Of a DNA stretch of 64,000 nucleotides, positions 22,887-33,670 are shown piece by piece (position 1 is the stretch's first letter; the number at the start of each line of letters is the position of its first letter). Source of the DNA: Flammulina velutipes (lineage: Eukaryota; Basidiomycota; Agaricomycetes; Agaricales; Physalacriaceae); assembly GCA_011800155.1 (NCBI GenBank), contig CM022378.1:1426001-1490000 (forward strand), read 5' to 3'. Made by a program: the position numbers and the translations under genes. Below the pieces are notes generated by a model that saw only the letters and a list, made by a program, of their open reading frames with translations, did no database searches and was not told the DNA's origin.

Positions 22887-25074
22887 TCAAAGTGAAAGCT
22901 GAGATAGAACCCAAATCACGTCGCTGGCTGCGCGTCCCCACTCCATGACATCGATCATATTCTTGAAGGCGACCTCCCCCCACCAACCCAAAGCCATCAG
23001 TACCGATAAATGTCCGTTGATACCCCGGGTGTTGAGAACACCCCAAGAGTTGTTCCCGACGACTATTTTCCGATGCTCGTTAGTTAGCGGGGCATCTGAT
23101 ACGTTAACTTGCCGCCAGGCTGGCTGCATAGAGATCCACCATCCCCAAAAGTCTTTCGCGAGCTTGGCCGCCTTCCGTCCAGAGAAATCGTCCTCTCTTG
23201 TTCGTCCGCGCGCGATCCAGTAAGACACCCAAGCAGGGCGTTTGGCGGCGGGGAGGAAAGGAAGTGAATCACTGTCGGCGCCAGCCTTCTCGACTTCCAG
23301 ACGTACCCAAATCTTCACCAAGCGCGGCAACTCATTGGGGACATCGAACTGGAGAAGTCTCTTCTCGGCCTCTTCCACCCACTTAGGACGTGGTCCGATG
23401 TCATCGACCATACCGTCGAGCGCGAGCGATGCAGCTGGGGGTAACGGAGGAAGGTCAGGGGACGGAGGAAGGTCAGGGGACGGAGGAAGGCTCGGGGACG
23501 GTGGGAGGCGAGTTGTTTTCTCTTTAGCATTGCCCTCATCGGGGCCACTCTCGTCTGGCTCTCCGTCGTCTGTGACCCAACTGTCTTCAGACGTCGACCT
23601 GCCCGTACGTGTCCTCGAAGAACGTCGCCTCTTCGTCTTCTTCTGCGACTGTCCGTCGACCTCGTCATGCCGACGTTTCGTGTTCGACCTCGTAGCGGTG
23701 GTAGCGACCGGGGAACGCGTACGATGTTCGCCGCGGGAAGAGGAAGCTATAAGAATTTCGTTTTCTGCTTCGTTCCATGGCTTGGGATGCTGCATGAAGG
23801 CGGGCGCGCTTTTAGGCATATTGTAGCCTGGCGCTGCTCTGCTTTCTTGATCGTTTATATCTGTTGGCCTTTAGTTAGTCCTGTTCGTCTCCTCGCTGAT
23901 GGAAAGTGATCAAGACTTACTGAAACATTCCATTGCAAACTCCCCGAACGCTGCCTCAACGGTTTTACGGCGCCGCTTTCCACGATCGCCTGCTGCACGG
24001 TCAAACGTTGCGGGGATAGACGCTTTGTTAGCGCCGGCGTGAACTCTTAGAAAACAGTGCGTTAGTTAGAACATTCGTCACTCCCCACTGGCGACGTACG
24101 AAACAACATTGACTTGTCCGCCCCTCCTAGGCTCCGGTCCAGCCCAGATGAACGAGACGTTTCCGCCAGTCAGAATGGCAAATCCTTCCAAAAACTCCTG
24201 CAATGTGCTTCCCAGCTTGTCGAGAACGCTACAAGTTCAATAGCGTTAGCCAACAGGCAAGTCAGGTCAATGTAAGGAAAAACGCACTCTTGGGCATCCT
24301 TAGGATCCAGAGGAGTCAATGGACTCATCGCCTCTGCCTTCAACCTCGCAACCTCGATCTTGTCCTCCTCTGCACGCTGTTTCCAATACTTTCTCTCGTC
24401 GGCGGGAAGCGCTGCAAATGCGTTGATTGTATGGTCCTGCGCCTTGGAAACACGCCCCCGCTGCGCATTTACACCATCGTTTTTCACCTCTCCATCCACG
24501 TCGTCTCGGACGGTAGAAAATCCTTCCTTGGACCACAATTGGTATGGTGTGAGGGCTCGACGGCGCTGGCCCAGAAGTTTGGTGTTGGTGACTTTTGCAA
24601 GGAAGGCAGATAGTGGGTTTCGAGCGATTTCTGTCTTGGTCATACGAGTAAGAGAGTCGGCGGACAGCCAGCGATTTTCGTAGAAATTTTCAATTCCCTA
24701 ACGGAACAAAGAATGAGCATGAATCTCAGCCAAGGAAATCAACATACCGTAGTGAGGCGGTCCAACACAGCCTTCTTGCAGCCCATGTCTTCCTCGCTCA
24801 GCGTGGACTCGTTGTAGACCATGGTTGGATCGAGATCCTGGTGCATCGGCAACCACCAAGTGAAGGTGTCAACGAACTCGTTGACGACCGTGTGGGCATA
24901 TTCTTTTCCAACAGCCTTCCCAATTCGCCTTTTTTCTTGATGCTGGTCGAGGCGGGCGTTCAGAAAGTCCAGGCGTGGACCCTTCGCCCAGTTCTTTCTA
25001 AACGGGGCAATGTCCCTGTATCAGATTTAGAGGTGCGACGGAGGCAATAATAACAAAACGACATACACAGGCAT
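22887..25074 (-). CDS. KDZ cargo: HMG-box-like protein with 'GVLNTRG-WWG' domain (gene B1, paralogue of gene A)
   Basis: The start is ATG at 25072-25074 (MPV, splicing into DIAPFRKNWAKGP across a short intron). An N-terminal domain reads HTVVNEFVDTFTWWLP. An HMG-box-like segment follows (RALTPYQLWSKEGF ... ALPADERKYWKQRAEEDK, about 24540-24350), with the aromatic and basic positions of that fold. Then come a basic, serine-rich linker, PPSPDL repeats, and a final exon (23819-22887) with WGWWISMQPAW, WGVLNTRGINGHL and GWWGEVAF. Domain order matches 920-3737. It reads outward toward the element's left end. A DNA-binding or architectural role in transposition is inferred. Introns near 24292, 24230, 24050 and 23830 are approximate. 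Confidence 0.6.
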
Positions 25075-25258
25075 CGGATATCAATAACGTTACTTTGGAC
25101 AGGAGAGCGCGGACGCAGCACGGACGTGCGGTGTGACAATACGTAGCCTCACGTAGAATCAACTAGAAATTTCTCGAAGACGTCACAACGTGATTTATTG
25201 ACGAAAATGGCAAGCCAATTTTGGAGGCGGTTAGGTGCAGTTACAATTAACAAAATAT

Positions 25259-25835
25259 CTATGTCTCCTCGTTCTCCCCGCCTTCCTCGTTCTCCTTCAC
25301 GGCGTCCTCTTCCTCCTGTCCAAATTTGTCGATCTTGGTAGTGGGAATGACGACGACGCTGCGGTGATCAACGGGGCAGAACTCCACCCCGAACTGCGTC
25401 TCAAACGTGGCTATCTTCTCACAGAGCTTGCGGCGGAGGTAAAGATATTCGAGATAGTTTTGGGCCCACTGTAGGAAGAAAAGTTAATTCAGTATAAGGA
25501 ATGTAGCGAGATATCACTCACGCGACGCAACTCTCCTTGCCTATCCTCTCGTTTGGCCGCCAACTCCGGGCTTATCGTGTCCTCGTCGTAGATGACGTTG
25601 GGGTCTATTTCGGTGTCGATGGACAACCACCATGGGAATGCACGTATGAAGTGGTGGCCCAGCGCGTCGGAAACGTCGCGTCCTCCGAGAACATGGCGTT
25701 CGCGTTCCTGGTGAAAGGCAGAGTAGTTCAATTTGAAGAATTGGGCACGCTTGCCCGTGAACCTAGAATTCGGAGTTAGAGGAAGGGCAACGCGAGTCCG
25801 AACGCACATACAATTTCCAATCCAGCATTGTCATG
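25259..25835 (-). CDS. KDZ cargo: short paralogue of the N-terminal domain of gene B1 (gene B2)
   Basis: This small multi-exon gene starts near ATG 25835 (MTMLDWKL). Its main exon encodes FTGKRAQFFKLNYSAF and HHFIRAFPWWLSIDTEIDP, followed by YDEDTISPEL. The same series occurs in B1 (KNWAKGPRLDFLN, FVDTFTWWLPMHQDLDP, YNESTLSEEDM). The last exon ends in an acidic Glu-rich tail at 25259. It lacks the HMG-like and GVLNTRG domains. It could be a truncated duplicate or a deliberate one-domain partner of B1. The frame is open through all exons. Confidence 0.5.
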
Positions 25836-25939
25836 TAAGGGTCAAGGTGGTCGATGGAGGTCGATGGCCGGATGAAAATTGATACCGCGGAAGCAAACTT
25901 GGCCAAGCAATTATTCAGCAGGTGTCGGCCCGGTTGCCG

Positions 25940-25962
25940 TCTGTCCAATGACTGTCCAATGA
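25940..25962. promoter_or_regulatory. Divergent promoter with paired CCAAT motifs
   Basis: The gap between gene B2 (minus) and the next gene (plus) is about 250 bp. It contains two CCAAT boxes 11 bp apart (25945-25949 and 25956-25960) within repeated TGTCCAATGA. A single shared control region is likely for the two directions; this is inference from position and motif. Confidence 0.3.
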
Positions 25963-26083
25963 ACAAATCCCCGGAGTACGGTTCAGGGTTTCCGAAACGC
26001 ACACTCTCGCTCTCTTTCTCCCTTCCCTCATCCACCTCCTGTCCCAAAAATTACATTCCTGACCAGGACTGGCCTCGCTCGTC

Positions 26084-26996
26084 ATGACCAGACCGATTTC
26101 CTGGCAGCCCGTCAAGGAGCTTGAGTTTCTGTCCAGTAAGTGTCCAATGATCTCTCTCGCACAACTAAATCCGCAATACGTTCAGAACTCTTGACCTTTC
26201 TCCACCACAACGCCCAACGCCTTTCACTTCCACTGGTCCCATCAACTCCAGGTATGTCACTAAACATCATTTGTTACCTTCTACCTAATTTCTTTCCATA
26301 GAATTTTGGTCTAATGCCTCGTCCACCCACCTACGCGAATGACGACGACCGCAAAGCTGCGAGAAGGGCATCTCGAATGCAGTGGTATAAGGGGTTCGTT
26401 TCAATTTGGTTGTCCTATGGACATTGCACTAACTCGACGCCTAGGAATCGGGAAGGAGAGCTTCTCAAGATGCGTGATCGCTATGACAAGAAGGTGGCAA
26501 TTCCACAGGATCGAGATAGACGCCAGCAGAGCGCTCAGCCTGCGATTCCCGTCCAGTTCGTCTTGTCACCTCTCTCACTGTATTCTCATCTAACCCAAAT
26601 CCCAGTCGCCCCGACAAAAAATTGGTACAGCGCCATATCCGCCGAATCCGACAAGCTGACGACCTCTTACGTGGCGCTTCCACCGACGGCAATCTTACTG
26701 GTTACGGGGAAGAAATTTACGCTCATTATCGCGAACGGGAGCTGGAGGATGGGCTCCTCATGCTCATTGACCTGGAGGCAGATATTGAACGCCAACTCAA
26801 AGCGATCGAGGGTGGCATGGAAATCATCCGGCAGGAGGTCGGGATCATTGACGCCGCTTGGAAGGAGGCTACAGCCATTCGCGAGCGCTTTGCCCGTGCC
26901 CTAGGCTACGTGGAGGACATGCGGCAGTGGGCCACCAAAAAAAAACTGAAGTCGCGGCACGGACGTCACCAACTCTTATTTCAACAAGAGAACTGA
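26084..26996 (+). CDS. KDZ cargo: unrecognised protein with RNRE basic motif and coiled coil
   Basis: A short first exon begins at ATG 26084 (MTRPISWQPVKELEFL). A later exon carries DDDRKAARRASRMQWYK, joined across an intron (about 26394-26444) to NREGELLKMRDRYDKK. The basic motif (RK...R...WYKRNRE...R.RY) recurs in many basidiomycete transposon-linked proteins, from general knowledge. The last exon (about 26610-26996) is a helical segment with AHYRERELEDGLL and IERQLKAIEGG. No catalytic motif was seen. The splice pattern of the first three exons is uncertain. It is placed between the divergent promoter and another cargo gene. Confidence 0.45.
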
Positions 26997-27299
26997 GCGC
27001 CTGTTAATATAATCATTTCACCCTTACATCTGCTGCCCTCTCCTTGTATTGCCTCGTTCGCTCCTGCGCCAGACAGCCCGGTGACTATCCAGAACCCCGT
27101 CTGGTACTTTCGAACCGGCATTGCGTGCGACTTTCTGGTCTCTTCGAACCGGCATTGCGTGCGACTTCTTCACCTGCGTTCAGGCGGCTGCTCCCTTCGG
27201 CACAGTCGGAGTTGGATGAACTGTACAGTTGGATCGTCCCCTGCTTGAGCGATAGGTGAGCCAGGACACACCAAACTTGTCACTTATCTGACGTCGCAA

Positions 27300-28168
27300 A
27301 TGCCTGCTCTCAGATCCAAGACCAAGGTGCCTAGAAAACGCAAGCTCCTCCCCGGGCAGACACTACTCATGGCTCCCAAGCGGCCGGTTGTAAGTGTCCC
27401 ATTTCATTGTGGTTATGCGTACTAAATTTTATTAGGCACTTAAAGCCAGCGCGGACGAGCTCTATTTCCTCAGTGTTCAAGCTCTCGCGTTTGTTCAGTC
27501 TCGCCGACTCGGGTCCTCTGAGCGCATGTCTCGCAAACGTTTTGAGACGGCGTGCCAGATTGAATTCAAGGTGGCGCGCGGCCTGGACGAGGACGACGCT
27601 GCTTACACGACACGTACTCGTGAAAAGTTCAAGGTAAGCGTTTCTCTGTTTTATACAATGTATCCCTGATTTACTCTAATTTTAGGATTTCTGGTTGCCA
27701 TCGTTGAAGTGGACCGTCGACCGGATGCGCCACCGTCGCCTTGGAGGGTCTGTTTGGCAGGTATTCAACATCTTTGATGCCGACGTTCCCCTCAAGCGCT
27801 CGGGGGAGCGGCCTTGCCCAAAGCCAGCCTACAACAATATCCGTCGCGGTGCTCTCGCTGCTCTCGCTGATAAGCGACGATTGAAGACGGCCGAGGTCGC
27901 TGTTTCGGCAGCTTCTTCCCCGGCTTTGGCATCTTCCTCGACGGCGTCAGCGTCGACATCCACGTCACCTGGAGCGGTGTCGGCGCCTGTTCCAATGGTA
28001 TCGAACCATTCTTCCGTCACCTGGTTGTCCTCCTCCACCCTCGAAAAAGTCAAGTGTCGTTCCCTGGAGTCCTTCGACTTGGAGGAAATTCAGGAGATTG
28101 AGAGTGTGGCGATGATGCTGCGCAGTTATGGGGATGAGCGTCGCCGTCTCCGATCCCCAGAGTTGTAG
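27300..28168 (+). CDS. KDZ cargo: unrecognised basic protein
   Basis: Three exons start at ATG 27300 (MPALRSKTKVPRKRK, strongly basic). Introns are at about 27391-27435 and 27634-27686. The middle portion is helical (ASADELYFLSVQALAF ... FETACQIEFKVARG). The last exon contains WTVDRMRHRRLGGSVW, then an Ala/Ser-rich linker, then an acidic/basic tail. I recognise no domain. The basic start suggests nuclear location. Upstream DNA at about 27115-27175 contains a tandem duplication of roughly 35 bp. Confidence 0.45.
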
Positions 28169-28403
28169 GGATGCTAGTCACCTTGTCGGTTAAAATATCT
28201 TGTATCTACTGTCTACTGTATGTACGTAGTAAGTCTTGTGTACGCATTGCGATTTCAACCAGTTGATATAATCCCGCGGATGCCAATTACCACAATGAAC
28301 TTGATGCCAGGGGTTTAATTAACGCGGACTTAATAGACGGAAAGGGACACGTGCGTTGTGTCCGAACCGAACAGTAAAATCTTTCACTCGAACCATCATC
28401 TCG

Positions 28404-29194
28404 ATGGCGACCAATTTGCCCAGCAGGACGCCCGCTTTCTACTGCGCTGCCTCTGAGGAAGGACGTGACCCCGCCAGCTTCTCCAAATACTATATCAAGT
28501 CCAATGGAACACATCAGGGAATCTATACCTGTCTGTAAGTCCGGGCAACCCTCTTGACGAGCGCTATGTTGATCTTCGCACTAGCGAAATTGTCGACAGG
28601 GGAAAGGACGAACCCATTCCGTCAAGGGTCTCCTCTTATGCCGAGGGCCTGACCAGGTGGCAAGACATTTGGCTTGCTCGTCACAAGCATGCTGAAGACA
28701 AGGTCGTCGAGACACCGCCTGTCTCCCCCAAGAAGGGCGCTGCACGTACCAATAGCTTATTCTACTCCAACGGCCCTCTCCTCGATGACTCCTTCATCCC
28801 CACTCCATCCATTCCCCCTTCCTCGTCCTTCAAGAAAAATGCCAGGCTCAACGTTCCCGATACACGTCGCAAGGCTCGTTCCCCTTCGAAGGGCAAAGCT
28901 ACCTGGTCTTCTGGCAGCCTCTCAGCTGCTACAAGCTCTGCGCCGTACATTTTGTGTGCCACTGATTCCCATCGCACGGTTTTCTCATCGGTGTGAGTCC
29001 CATTTAATTCCGTGTCGAAACAATATATTCATTTGCACTCCAGATCGAAAGCTATCCAGGCGTTCGACGAGGAGCACACGGCCGGAGGAGATTGTGTCCT
29101 CAAGACGTGCAGGAGTAGGCGCCAGGTCGAAGATTTTTTGAATGAGATGAACGTCCATGACCGGGACGATTCTGAGGATGACGGCTTGAGTTGA
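28404..29194 (+). CDS. KDZ cargo: protein with two segments resembling the RNase H1 N-terminal (viroplasmin-like) fold
   Basis: The start is ATG 28404 (MATNLPSRTPAF). Intron 1 is at about 28535-28582 and intron 2 at about 28997-29042. The first segment reads GTHQGIYTCLEIVDRG ... GLTRWQDIWLARH; the second reads YILCATDSHRTVFSSV ... KTCRSRRQVEDFL. Both follow the pattern 'Y.V..G...G+Y..W.....V.G......F.+...A..F' of the RNase H1 N-terminal hybrid-binding domain, but weakly. A Ser/Pro/Lys-rich linker lies between. If correct it would bind RNA-DNA hybrids; this remains tentative. Confidence 0.4.
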
Positions 29195-29383
29195 TTTGGT
29201 ACTCTTGTAGCTTGTAATTACCAGCATCTTGTTCTCATGTATTGCAATTGTATCTCGATCTCCTACCAAGTTGGACTCAAGCGTAGAATATTGTCGTCGA
29301 ACGCACATCGGAGGTAGTGATCACATGACAGCGCGCCCGGTCCGATCGTTTGTTTACTTACACTCTTTCTACTGTTCTCTGCC

Positions 29384-32300
29384 ATGACCAAGGTTTCTAG
29401 TCTACTCCCCGGAGTCAAGAAGCGCCCAAGAGCGGCTCGAGCAGACTCCTCTGAAGACGACAATGGCATTTTGGAAGCTAGGACTGCTGCCATGACTCGC
29501 GACCGGAGGCGCAATAAAATGTCCGTTCCCGATGGCGTGGCTCGTGTTACTATCGAGCGCTCCAAGACCTATGCAGCGTCCATACCCCAAGAGACTCGTC
29601 CGGATGTCACGTCAGTGCCTGACGCTCCCAAAAAACAGCGTCGATACAAGAATTCGGTGAGTTTTGGCATATCTACTACCCTGTCATATTCAAGTCCATC
29701 TCCTAGGATCAAGCTCTACACTCCTGGGTAGCCGATGGACGACCCCAGGAGTTCCTGGATGAATTTGTGCGTTTGGAAGGAAGAGGCGACCACGCAAAGC
29801 CTGCTTGTCCCAGTTGCCGGGATTTTCTTGACGAGCATGGAATGGACGGTGTTCCTGGCCACGCATGCTATACGTGCGAAGACTGCTTTGGAGCCTTCAT
29901 GGAATGTGATACGTGTATTTTGAGGACCCACCGCCGACTCCCTTTCCATCGACTGAAGGTCCGTCTTCCGTATCAATTTTTTTTGCGCAACTCAGAGAAC
30001 CAGTCAGATTTGGATGGAAATGGGCTTTTACCAGCGGTTATCGTTACGCGACCTAGGCATGCGCCTTCAGCTGGGACCCCATCGTGGAGGTCCCTGTGTC
30101 CGACCAATTCCAGCCAGTAAAGCCTTCACCTTGATCCATTCCAACGGGATTCATGTCGTCAACGTGGATTTCTGTGGTTGCGAGCGCCGCAAGCCCTTCC
30201 GCACACAGCTCATTCGTGCAGAGGTGATGCCATCCACCACACGTTCCCCGCGGTCAGGCGCCACTTTGCGGGTCCTAGAGCAGTTCGAGATGCTCTCTGC
30301 CACGGGTCGTCTGTCCAATCATGAATTCTATAATTCGCTGGTTCGGATGACGGATAATACAGGTGTCAAAGTACCCAAGGTGCGTTTGTATACGCTACGA
30401 ATGTCTTAAATGTGCTCATCAGGCGATAGAATCGCTCCAAGGCACTGTTTCGCATGAATCGGGAATTCGCTCATTTGAAGATGCTGAAGCGCGCAGGCCG
30501 CGGCAGCTTTGCCAATGGAATAGCGACCACTGCGCCAGGAAAACTCGCTATTGAATGTCCCGCGTGCCCCCGGCCAGGTGTCAATCTTCCCGAAAATTGG
30601 GAGTCTCTTCCTAGTGCAGAGCAGTACGTCCTCCTCAAGTGTATTTTTCTCTTTATGTACTCATCGAGCTTCTAGGTATCGTTTCCGCTTAACCCTCGCT
30701 CTCGACGCGAACTTTCGCCTGAAGAATTTGCGGCGCCCAACCTCAGTCGATCCTGGGCTCCATACGGGCATGGCGTATTTCGTCGCCAACGAGGGATACT
30801 TTGCATACTTGGAAGGGTACCCTCGACAAAAAGATGTAAGTTGAATGTTCTGCGCATAATCCCAGACTGTTCATCTGTTATAGATCAGTTCGTGTAGTGG
30901 GTTCAAGACCCTGTCTCATGCAGAGACGAAAAACGCGACCGGGTTACAGGCCACAGGCGTCGGTATGGCTGTCTGTGCCCGCCACGAAATGATTCGTCCC
31001 TTAGGTGTCGGCGACCTGCAACGTGGTGAACGGTAAGCGTGTTTAGATCTTTTCTATATCTTACAGATACTGATTAATCATTATCCAGATACTGCAACAT
31101 GGACTACATCGCAGCTTCCTCCATCCAAAGCGCCAAAAAGGGTCTTCGACAGCTTTTCCTTTCGTACGACATATGGTGCCAATACACCGTAAACTTCGAC
31201 GACAGGATGAGCAAAATGCCACCACATCTGACCATTCCGGGGGACTTGGCCGTGACTGGCGGGATTCCGAAATGCCATTGCAAGGGCCACAGATTTGACT
31301 GCCAATGCATTTTTTGCATGAATATCCAGCCCGGTGTTGGGAGAACCGACGGCGAGGGGATCGAGCGGACGTGGTCCCAACTGAATCACATAGCCTCGTC
31401 GACAAAAGAAATGCTGCCTGGCGCCCGTCACGACATGCTGGACCGTCGTTTCAGCGCGCATAATTGGCAAAAGCTCATTGGATTAGGTGTGTTCTCTATG
31501 TTTTATCCTTTCGTCGACGCTGGAAGTCTAATGTTTACATGTGTAGGAACACATTTGCATGCACGCTTAGCGAAAGGACAGGCAATATATGCCAACCAAT
31601 CCGCGGCGCACACACAGTTTTCTTCGATCTTGCCCCCGGGACACATCGAAAAATGGGAGAAGGAAGTCGTAGCATGGGAGGCGTGCCCTACTGCGTCCAG
31701 TCCGTACTACAACGCAGTCATATGTAAGTCGTTCAAACAAGATATGCCTGATGACAGCCTAACCGATCCCATTTCAGATAAAACCATCAACGACGTCAAA
31801 GCGACACTCGAGGAAGTCGATCGCGTGAGTGCACGGACGACGCCTCCGATCCACGAAACGAGTGCTACTGGTTGCCTAATGCTTGGGTTGTTAATTGAGG
31901 ATATGCAGTGTGTAAGCTTCACACGCTTGTCGGGCAGTGGTCTGATCATTCCGTCAGGCGGCGCATCGTCCATTTGCTGAATTGTGATGATTCCGACTCT
32001 CCCGCGGTCCTCAAAGACGTCCAGGAAAAGAGGATCGTGTGTCAGCGACACATTGCGCAGTTTCGCCAACTCCAAGCTACGTACATGTGCTGCGTGAGCG
32101 CACAACTGGCCAAACTGTCCGGAAGCCGAGAAGGGGATATCGAAAGGGAGCCCATATTACTACCTTCTGGATTGGAGAGTGTCCTACGCGTGGAAGGATG
32201 CTACAGGGGCATGGCGGAAAGAGAGGCCCAGCTACGTGAGGCCCAGTGCTACGATGCGCTGGAGTCTATTCGGACGATGCAGCGGACGAAGCGCTCCATC

Positions 32301-33098
32301 AAAGCTTTCCGGCACAAGAATATCTGTGGGGTTTCTGCGACTACGCGCACGCTACAGATCCTGGACCGCCTCGATTCCAAAACGGACCTTGCTGTGGCGA
32401 AATACCGCTCCGCGAGGGAGGCGCTTCTCGTACTGCGTGGTTCTGGAGATTGGCAGGCCAATCTTCGGGTTCTTACGGAGCAAGATATTCGTGCGCTGGA
32501 CAGTCAGATATTTGATATCGACATCCCAAAGGCTCAGAAAGGGAAGCTGGGCAATGCGGGGACGGCTGTGCATCAGTTGGGAAGTGGCTCATATTCAATC
32601 TCTTGGATTTGGATGGTTCAAGGCGCGACGGAGAGCTTGTCGCAGGACGAGGTCAATGGGCAGCTGCGGGTGGAATGGCTAAAGAGCCGGGCCAGAGTCA
32701 TGCGCCATCGCGAGGAGATCAGGATGCTCACCGACGAGCGTGGTTTCACATTGAAATCGTTGGAGAACGAAGCGCGAAAATGGGAGTCGGAGCGCTGTCC
32801 TGTACGGGAAGATCTGGATGCCGAGGGGCAGGAGGGTGTGACGGCTTTGGCAAGGCGCCAGGCATGGATCTATCGAGGCATTGCGCATTCCTTTGAGCGG
32901 CTGTGGGTCACGCCGCCTCGGTTGTTCAAGGTCAGGATACCAGATCGAAGTGACCTGAACGTCGTCGACATGTCAGATTCGGAAGACGACGAGGCTACTG
33001 GTGCTGTCTTGCTGGAGAGCGGTGCCATGGGTGGGGCAACCACTGATATGGGCGCGGACGCGGATGATGAAGAGGACGTAGAGGACGGACCTGCATGA
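29384..33098 (+). CDS. KDZ transposase with CxC2 cysteine cluster
   Basis: This has about ten exons from ATG 29384 to the stop at 33098, with short GT-AG introns (for example 29657-29706, 30380-30427, 31486-31546). The N-terminus is basic. The CxC2 cluster is CPSCRDF ... CYTCEDCFGAFMECDTC with a following RLPFH, the cysteine domain fused to KDZ transposases. The core shows IHSNGIHVVNVDFCGC, HLKMLKRAGRG, LDANFRLK (first Asp), SGFKTLSHAETKN, ATGVGMAVCARHEM, SYDIWCQY (second Asp), TDGEGIERTWSQLNHIASSTKEM (Glu) and LDRRFSAHNWQK. The C-terminal helical tail ends in an acidic stretch. All three presumed DDE acids are present and the frame is open, so it may be active. It mobilises the 21809-33386 element by cut-and-paste (known for the family). 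Confidence 0.92.
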
Positions 33099-33119
33099 TT
33101 TCAACCTCATGCCCCGCCT

Positions 33120-33386
33120 TTGACCCGCCGCCACTTGTACATATACATATATCGACGTTTTATGTATTACTTACCTGATTATCAATCTGATTTATTGCAT
33201 TTTGATGTTAAGTCAATGGCTTGAGTACCTCTTAGTGCAAAATAAGGGTATATGACTGGGTATATATGGGCATACAGCAGGAGTGGTTATAACTACAAAT
33301 GAAGGCCTTCCCCAGGTGGTTATAACCACACTCCCAGCAAAACGGATGTGTGGGAATAACCACACTATTGCCATATACCCTGCTGC
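33120..33386. repeat. Right end and subterminal palindromes of the KDZ element
   Basis: It contains GTGGTTATAACTAC (about 33283), GTGGTTATAACCAC (about 33318-33331) and GGAATAACCACAC (about 33352), then TATACCCTGC at the border. These mirror the left end at 21813-21880. Confidence 0.6.
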
Positions 33387-33670
33387 CATGGTTGGCGACC
33401 CCTACGACCAAGTCTTGCATACGGTGCCAAGTGATGAAGCTGAAATGCGAGAAGTTGGACCCGGAGTCTGACGCGGTCAAACGTCGACCTCAAGCATTGC
33501 TGGAAACGATCCAAGACCTGCGAAACGACGTCGACCAGCTGGTCGAGCAAAACGGCAGACTCACGGACGCCGTGAACGATCTACTTAGGCATTGGGGAGA
33601 TCCCAATGTCCTAAAGTACTATGGGTTGGCGTCGGGAAATTCCGTGGCAGGACCCAGTCGTCGTCGTTGA
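33387..33670 (+). pseudogene. Sense accessory gene of the gypsy element, C-terminal part (zinc cluster half and coiled coil)
   Basis: The reading frame broken at 21808 resumes here: ATPTTKSCIRCQVMKLKCEK (C-x2-C-x6-C), then LLETIQDLRNDVDQLVEQNGRL, a leucine-zipper-like coiled coil, ending in a basic GPSRRR tail and stop at 33670. With CKDCLKKNKEC on the other side of the KDZ element it completes a six-cysteine array followed by a dimerisation helix. That is the architecture of Zn(II)2Cys6 regulators, although here the more Gal4-first-half-like motif (CxxCxxxKLKC) comes second. This exon cannot be joined to its 5' part by normal splicing across 11.6 kb. Confidence 0.65.

Larger units (their letters stand above)
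21809..33386 (+). mobile_element. KDZ-type DNA transposon with gene cargo (about 11.6 kb), nested in the gypsy accessory gene
   Basis: The interrupted reading frame of the zinc-cluster gene sets the limits: coding stops making sense at about 21808 and resumes at about 33387. The ends share AGGGGTATA...GTGGTTATA (left) and, reversed, CAGGGTATA...GTGTGGTTAT (right). Both ends carry internal GTGGTTATAACCAC palindromes. Contents from the left are: tandem 178-bp repeats, two minus-strand HMG/WWG-family genes, three plus-strand cargo genes and the transposase. I could not find a clean target-site duplication, so the exact borders are good to about 10-15 bp. Confidence 0.75.

Noticed and set aside
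22000..24000. CRISPR-like reading of the 178-bp repeats
   Set aside because: Units are long, contiguous and without unique spacers, in a eukaryotic transposon context.
26084..29194. TET/JBP dioxygenase among the KDZ cargo genes
   Set aside because: TET/JBP genes are known KDZ companions, but no HxD...H metal-binding pattern of that family was seen in any of the cargo translations.
21813..33386. An exact 8-bp target duplication expected for a KDZ element
   Set aside because: The bases next to the two ends (CAGGCT... and GCTGCCAT...) share only GCT/GCTG; I could not define a convincing duplication and left the border approximate.
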